DNA from: Paludisphaera mucosa
GTDB lineage: Bacteria > Planctomycetota > Planctomycetia > Isosphaerales > Isosphaeraceae
NCBI RefSeq assembly: GCF_029589435.1
Contig: NZ_JARRAG010000002.1
Location: forward strand, 1,922,001 to 1,986,000
Direction: 5' to 3'
DNA length: 64,000 nt
Below are positions 61,444 to 64,000 of this stretch, piece by piece. A program made the translations under genes and the position numbers. Numbering within the stretch: the first letter of the stretch is position 1; each line of letters starts with the position of its first letter. The notes beneath the pieces are model-generated. The model was not told where the DNA came from and did no database searches. It saw only the letters and a program-made list of their open reading frames with translations.

Positions 61444-62515
61444 CCGCCTGCGACCGCCTCAGCCGCGCCGGCAGGAACGCCAGCGCGGCGAGGCCGGCGG
61501 CCAGCGCCAGGAAGAGGGGCGACCAGCCCGCCGCCGGCACGACCATGCCGGGGATGAACACGGCCGTCTCGCCCGCCTTGCGGCTCGCCCGGTGGAAGAC
61601 CTGCACCGGGCGGAGCGTGCCGTCGGGGATCCGGCGGTCGCTCTGGTAGGCGAGCGAGTAGCCGGCGCCGAGCCGCTCGGCGATCGCCTCGTAGACCTTC
61701 CGCAGCTCGTCGGCCTTGCGCGCCGGATAATACGCGCCGCGGGTGGCCTTCGCCAGCTCCTTCAGCTCGCGGCTGGCGATGACCTGCTCCTCGCCGAACC
61801 CCAGGGTGTAGATCGGCAGCCCGAGCCGGCGGGCCTCGTCGGCGTTCTGTTCGAGCGAGGTCGAGCTGGACGTGTCCTGGCCGTCGGTCAGCGCGATGAC
61901 GACGCGGCGGCCGGTCTGGTCCTGGAGCAGTTCGAGCGCCATGGCGACGGCGTCGTAGAACCGCGTCGGCCCGTCGGCGAACAGCTCGTCGACGGCCCCG
62001 CGGATCTTGGCGCGGTCGGTCGTGAACGGGCGGATCAGCTCGACCTGCGAGCTGAACGCGATCACGGCCACCTTCGAGCCCTGCGGCATCTTCTCGACGA
62101 ACCGCGCGACGGCCCCCTTGAGCGACGCCAGCCGCGCCTCCTCGTTCATGCTGCCGCTGCGGTCGACGACCAGCACGATCGTCGTCGCGACCTCCTCCTT
62201 GGTCTGCGGCGCCTGGAAGTCGAGGATCGGCCGCTCCTGCCCCTCCTCGGTCACCCGGAACTCGTCGCGCGTCGCGTCGCGCACGAACGTCCCGTCCGGC
62301 CGCCGCAATTCGAACTGCACGCCGATCCGCGGGAAGTCGTCCTGGCTCGCCCCGGTCACGACCACCGAAAGGTCGCCGGACGGGGGCGCGGGGCCGGGCT
62401 CCGCCTCCTGCGCCCGGACGGCGAGACAACCCATCATCAAAATCCAACATGCCGGCACAAGCATCCTTCTCCCCCCGGGAGAAGGGATTACGCTTTCGTC
62501 GGACGAGCGCGTCAT
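61433..62515 (-). CDS. Exported VWA protein (VWFA-related type)
   Basis: A 360-residue protein. A signal segment lies at about residues 18-36 (MLVPACWILMMGCLAVRAQ); it is preceded by 17 residues partly encoded by a palindromic repeat. The VWA domain (about 90-300) has the MIDAS VLVVDRSGSMNEE, Thr in DGPTRFYDAVAMAL and ALTDGQDTSSS, and is preceded by a beta domain (SQDDFPRIGVQFELRRPDG). A C-terminal transmembrane helix (WSPLFLALAAGLAALAFLPA) anchors it. The ATG at 62515 overlaps the stop codon of the upstream FHA gene (ATGA), with AGAGG 8 bases before it, so the two proteins are translated together and may act together. Confidence 0.88.
   Translation of the reverse strand: MTRSSDESVIPSPGGRRMLVPACWILMMGCLAVRAQEAEPGPAPPSGDLSVVVTGASQDDFPRIGVQFELRRPDGTFVRDATRDEFRVTEEGQERPILDFQAPQTKEEVATTIVLVVDRSGSMNEEARLASLKGAVARFVEKMPQGSKVAVIAFSSQVELIRPFTTDRAKIRGAVDELFADGPTRFYDAVAMALELLQDQTGRRVVIALTDGQDTSSSTSLEQNADEARRLGLPIYTLGFGEEQVIASRELKELAKATRGAYYPARKADELRKVYEAIAERLGAGYSLAYQSDRRIPDGTLRPVQVFHRASRKAGETAVFIPGMVVPAAGWSPLFLALAAGLAALAFLPARLRRSQAVRP
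62465..62485. repeat. Palindrome related to the dispersed repeats, inside the VWA gene
   Basis: CCTTCTCCCCCCGGGAGAAGG matches the core palindrome of the 44595-44639 element and encodes part of the N-terminal extension of the VWA protein (PSPGGR). Confidence 0.6.
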
Positions 62516-64000
62516 GCCTGGACCTCTTTCCGAGCCGGCGGGAATGCGACGTACGAGGCCCCGGCGAGGGCGAAGCCGAGGGTCAAAGCTGCGAAGATGG
62601 GCGAGCCGAACAGGGGCTCGACGCTGCGGACCGTGGCGAAGACCAGCGAGGCCGCGAGCAGGCCGACGACCGCGCCCGCGAAGGTCGAGGCGATCGCGTC
62701 GCGTGCGCCGGAGCGCGAGCCGACGGCCCAGCCGATCACCGCCCCGGCCAGCGTCGGCAGGGCCGCCGCGCCGGCCAGCCGCAGCTCGCCGCCCGTCGCC
62801 AGGTAGGGCAGGCGGTTCCCCAGGCCGATCAGGCCGCGGAGGACCAGGACGACGAGCGGGAACGCCCAGAGCCTCCGCGCCAGCGAGAGCCCCGACAGCC
62901 CGTCGCCCAGGGGGCCGACCGGCGACCACTTCGCGTCCGAGGTCGCCTCGGGGACGTCGGGGATCGTCTCGACGCGGGGCCGATCGACCTGCACGCCGAC
63001 CCGGCGCGTCACGCCCCCCGCGCTGACGACGACCGCGCCCAGGGTCGCGTCGAAGACGTGGTCGGGGGGCTCGATCTCCACGACGAACTCGGCCTCGTCG
63101 ATGACCTGGATCGGCTTGTCCTTCCACGCGGCCGCGGCGCGGATCGAGCCCGGCATGCCGACGGCGGGCTCGATCGCGATCGTCGGCCGGAGGATGCGAT
63201 AGCCGACGTTCGTGATCCGGATCGACCGCCGCACGACGCCGCCGACGGCCCCGGCCGGGACCATCAAAACGGCCGGATGGACGTCCAGCTCCGGCGCGCT
63301 CGACCGCGACGTGGGGAGCCGGCCGAGCCAGTCGTCCAGGGTCTCGTCGGCCGTCCATCCCGGTTCGCGCCTCGGCAGGAGATCGCTGCGCCCCGTGCGC
63401 CGGAGGTGCTCGCCGAGGCGTCCCGAGTCCAGCTCGTCGCGGACCATCGCCCAGCGCTGGGCCGAGAGCGTCAGGAAGTCGTCCCAGGTCCGGCCCGTCG
63501 AGCCGTCCGGGAAGGCGTAGGGGGCGGCGAGCGGCGCGGTGCGGGAGGCCGGCGGCGGGGCCGCCTTCGGCTGCGGCGGCGGGGCCGGCGGAGGCGTGGG
63601 CGCGGGCTTCACGGTCCCATTGGTCGGCCGGGCCGGCTTCGCGGGCTCGGGCTTGCTCGCGGCTTCGCTCCGCACCACGAGCTGGACCGCGCCGACCTGG
63701 ATCACGTCGCCGGCGGCGAGGGCCCGCTCCTGGTTCGTGAACAGGCGCTGGCGGTTGACGAAGGTGCCGCCGGGGCTGTCCAGGTCGCGGATCGACAGGC
63801 GGTCGTCGCCGAGGACGAGCGCGGCCTGCTTGGTCGCCATCCGCCGCGGGGATTCGCCCTCCTGGTCGGCGAGGCTGAGGTAGGCCGCGGACCAGGGCGC
63901 GTTGCCGATCGTGGTCTCCCCGTGGTCGAGCGAGTACCGCCGGCCGGGTTCGCGGCCCTTGGAGACTTCCAGGATCCATCGGGTCTTCGTCGCGGTCGTC
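62512..64000 (-). CDS. FHA-domain membrane protein (5' end outside window)
   Basis: The frame is open to the window edge. An FHA domain runs from the first visible residues, TRWILEVSKGREPGRRYSLD, then GETTIG, LVLGDDRLSIRDLDSPGGTF, VNRQRL and GDVIQVGAVQLVV, which covers the phosphothreonine-binding loops. A Pro/Ala linker (APTPPPAPPPQPKAAPPP) is followed by a region of unknown fold (about residues 180-360) and four C-terminal transmembrane helices (LWAFPLVVLVLRGLIGLG, LAGAAALPTLAGAVIGWAVG, IASTFAGAVVGLLAASLVFA, FAALTLGFALAGASYVAF). FHA domains read phosphorylated Ser/Thr kinase substrates, plentiful in planctomycetes. Its stop codon overlaps the start of the VWA gene by 4 bases (ATGA), implying coupled translation. 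The start lies beyond base 64000. Confidence 0.9.
   Translation of the reverse strand, partial: TTATKTRWILEVSKGREPGRRYSLDHGETTIGNAPWSAAYLSLADQEGESPRRMATKQAALVLGDDRLSIRDLDSPGGTFVNRQRLFTNQERALAAGDVIQVGAVQLVVRSEAASKPEPAKPARPTNGTVKPAPTPPPAPPPQPKAAPPPASRTAPLAAPYAFPDGSTGRTWDDFLTLSAQRWAMVRDELDSGRLGEHLRRTGRSDLLPRREPGWTADETLDDWLGRLPTSRSSAPELDVHPAVLMVPAGAVGGVVRRSIRITNVGYRILRPTIAIEPAVGMPGSIRAAAAWKDKPIQVIDEAEFVVEIEPPDHVFDATLGAVVVSAGGVTRRVGVQVDRPRVETIPDVPEATSDAKWSPVGPLGDGLSGLSLARRLWAFPLVVLVLRGLIGLGNRLPYLATGGELRLAGAAALPTLAGAVIGWAVGSRSGARDAIASTFAGAVVGLLAASLVFATVRSVEPLFGSPIFAALTLGFALAGASYVAFPPARKEVQA

Noticed and set aside
1-64000. CRISPR arrays, rRNA, tRNA and complete insertion sequences
   Set aside because: I looked for regularly spaced repeats, TPsiC-like GGTTCGA(A)TCC ends and transposase motifs and saw none that held up; short tRNA genes could still escape an eye scan.

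Overview
The window looks like chromosome from a high-GC planctomycete, most likely of the Isosphaeraceae (inference). The supporting signs are two DUF1559 prepilin-like proteins with the H-x9-DG signature, a PEP-CTERM protein, an N-terminal LEPR-XLL-like motif on a giant secreted protein, twin-arginine-exported enzymes, and a very long MoxR/DUF58/VWA operon. About 46 protein genes are supported, mostly on the minus strand. I saw no rRNA, tRNA, CRISPR array, prophage or complete transposon.

Layout. 1-4.5 kb: the end of a sulfatase, a PEP-CTERM protein, a degenerate receiver protein, a hemolysin III-family membrane protein and a FAD oxidoreductase-Rieske fusion. 4.8-12.5 kb: DUF1559 protein plus small lipoprotein, then a GH116-like glycosidase with an inserted beta-sandwich domain, a GH16 beta-glucanase and a second DUF1559 gene. 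That second DUF1559 gene is preceded by a well-formed cobalamin riboswitch with its own promoter. 12.9-17.8 kb: a 1643-residue secreted beta-helix protein with discoidin and malectin-like domains. 18-22 kb: flavin monooxygenase, two small hypotheticals and an exported FKBP prolyl isomerase.

22.2-37.3 kb: nine closely spaced minus-strand genes, apparently one operon. In order of transcription they are MoxR ATPase, DUF58, BatA-like VWA, VWA/amidotransferase-like, a 1303-residue DUF4175-like coiled-coil protein, a charged low-complexity protein, a prenyltransferase/squalene-oxidase-repeat protein, an NPCBM-domain protein and a histidine kinase. 37.4-41.9 kb: a PQQ-propeller/TPR protein. 42.2-49 kb: orphan D12-class DNA adenine methylase, a cupredoxin-like protein, a lipoprotein, NDP kinase, a JAMM peptidase next to cysteine synthase, and an NCS2-like permease.

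49-50.7 kb: two 5'-truncated gene remnants meeting head to head. 50.8-57.8 kb: sialidase-like protein, a divergent HxlR regulator/WrbA pair around an inverted repeat, a paralogue of the giant beta-helix protein and an O-methyltransferase. 58-64 kb: RarA, an unknown protein, a DUF362 protein, and a VWA protein coupled to an FHA-domain protein that runs off the window.

The most unusual items are the B12 riboswitch driving a pseudopilin-type gene, an apparently undescribed 'LGQDG...QDVH' repeat module shared by two distant paralogues, the nine-gene VWA operon, and REPIN-like palindromic repeats in intergenic DNA.
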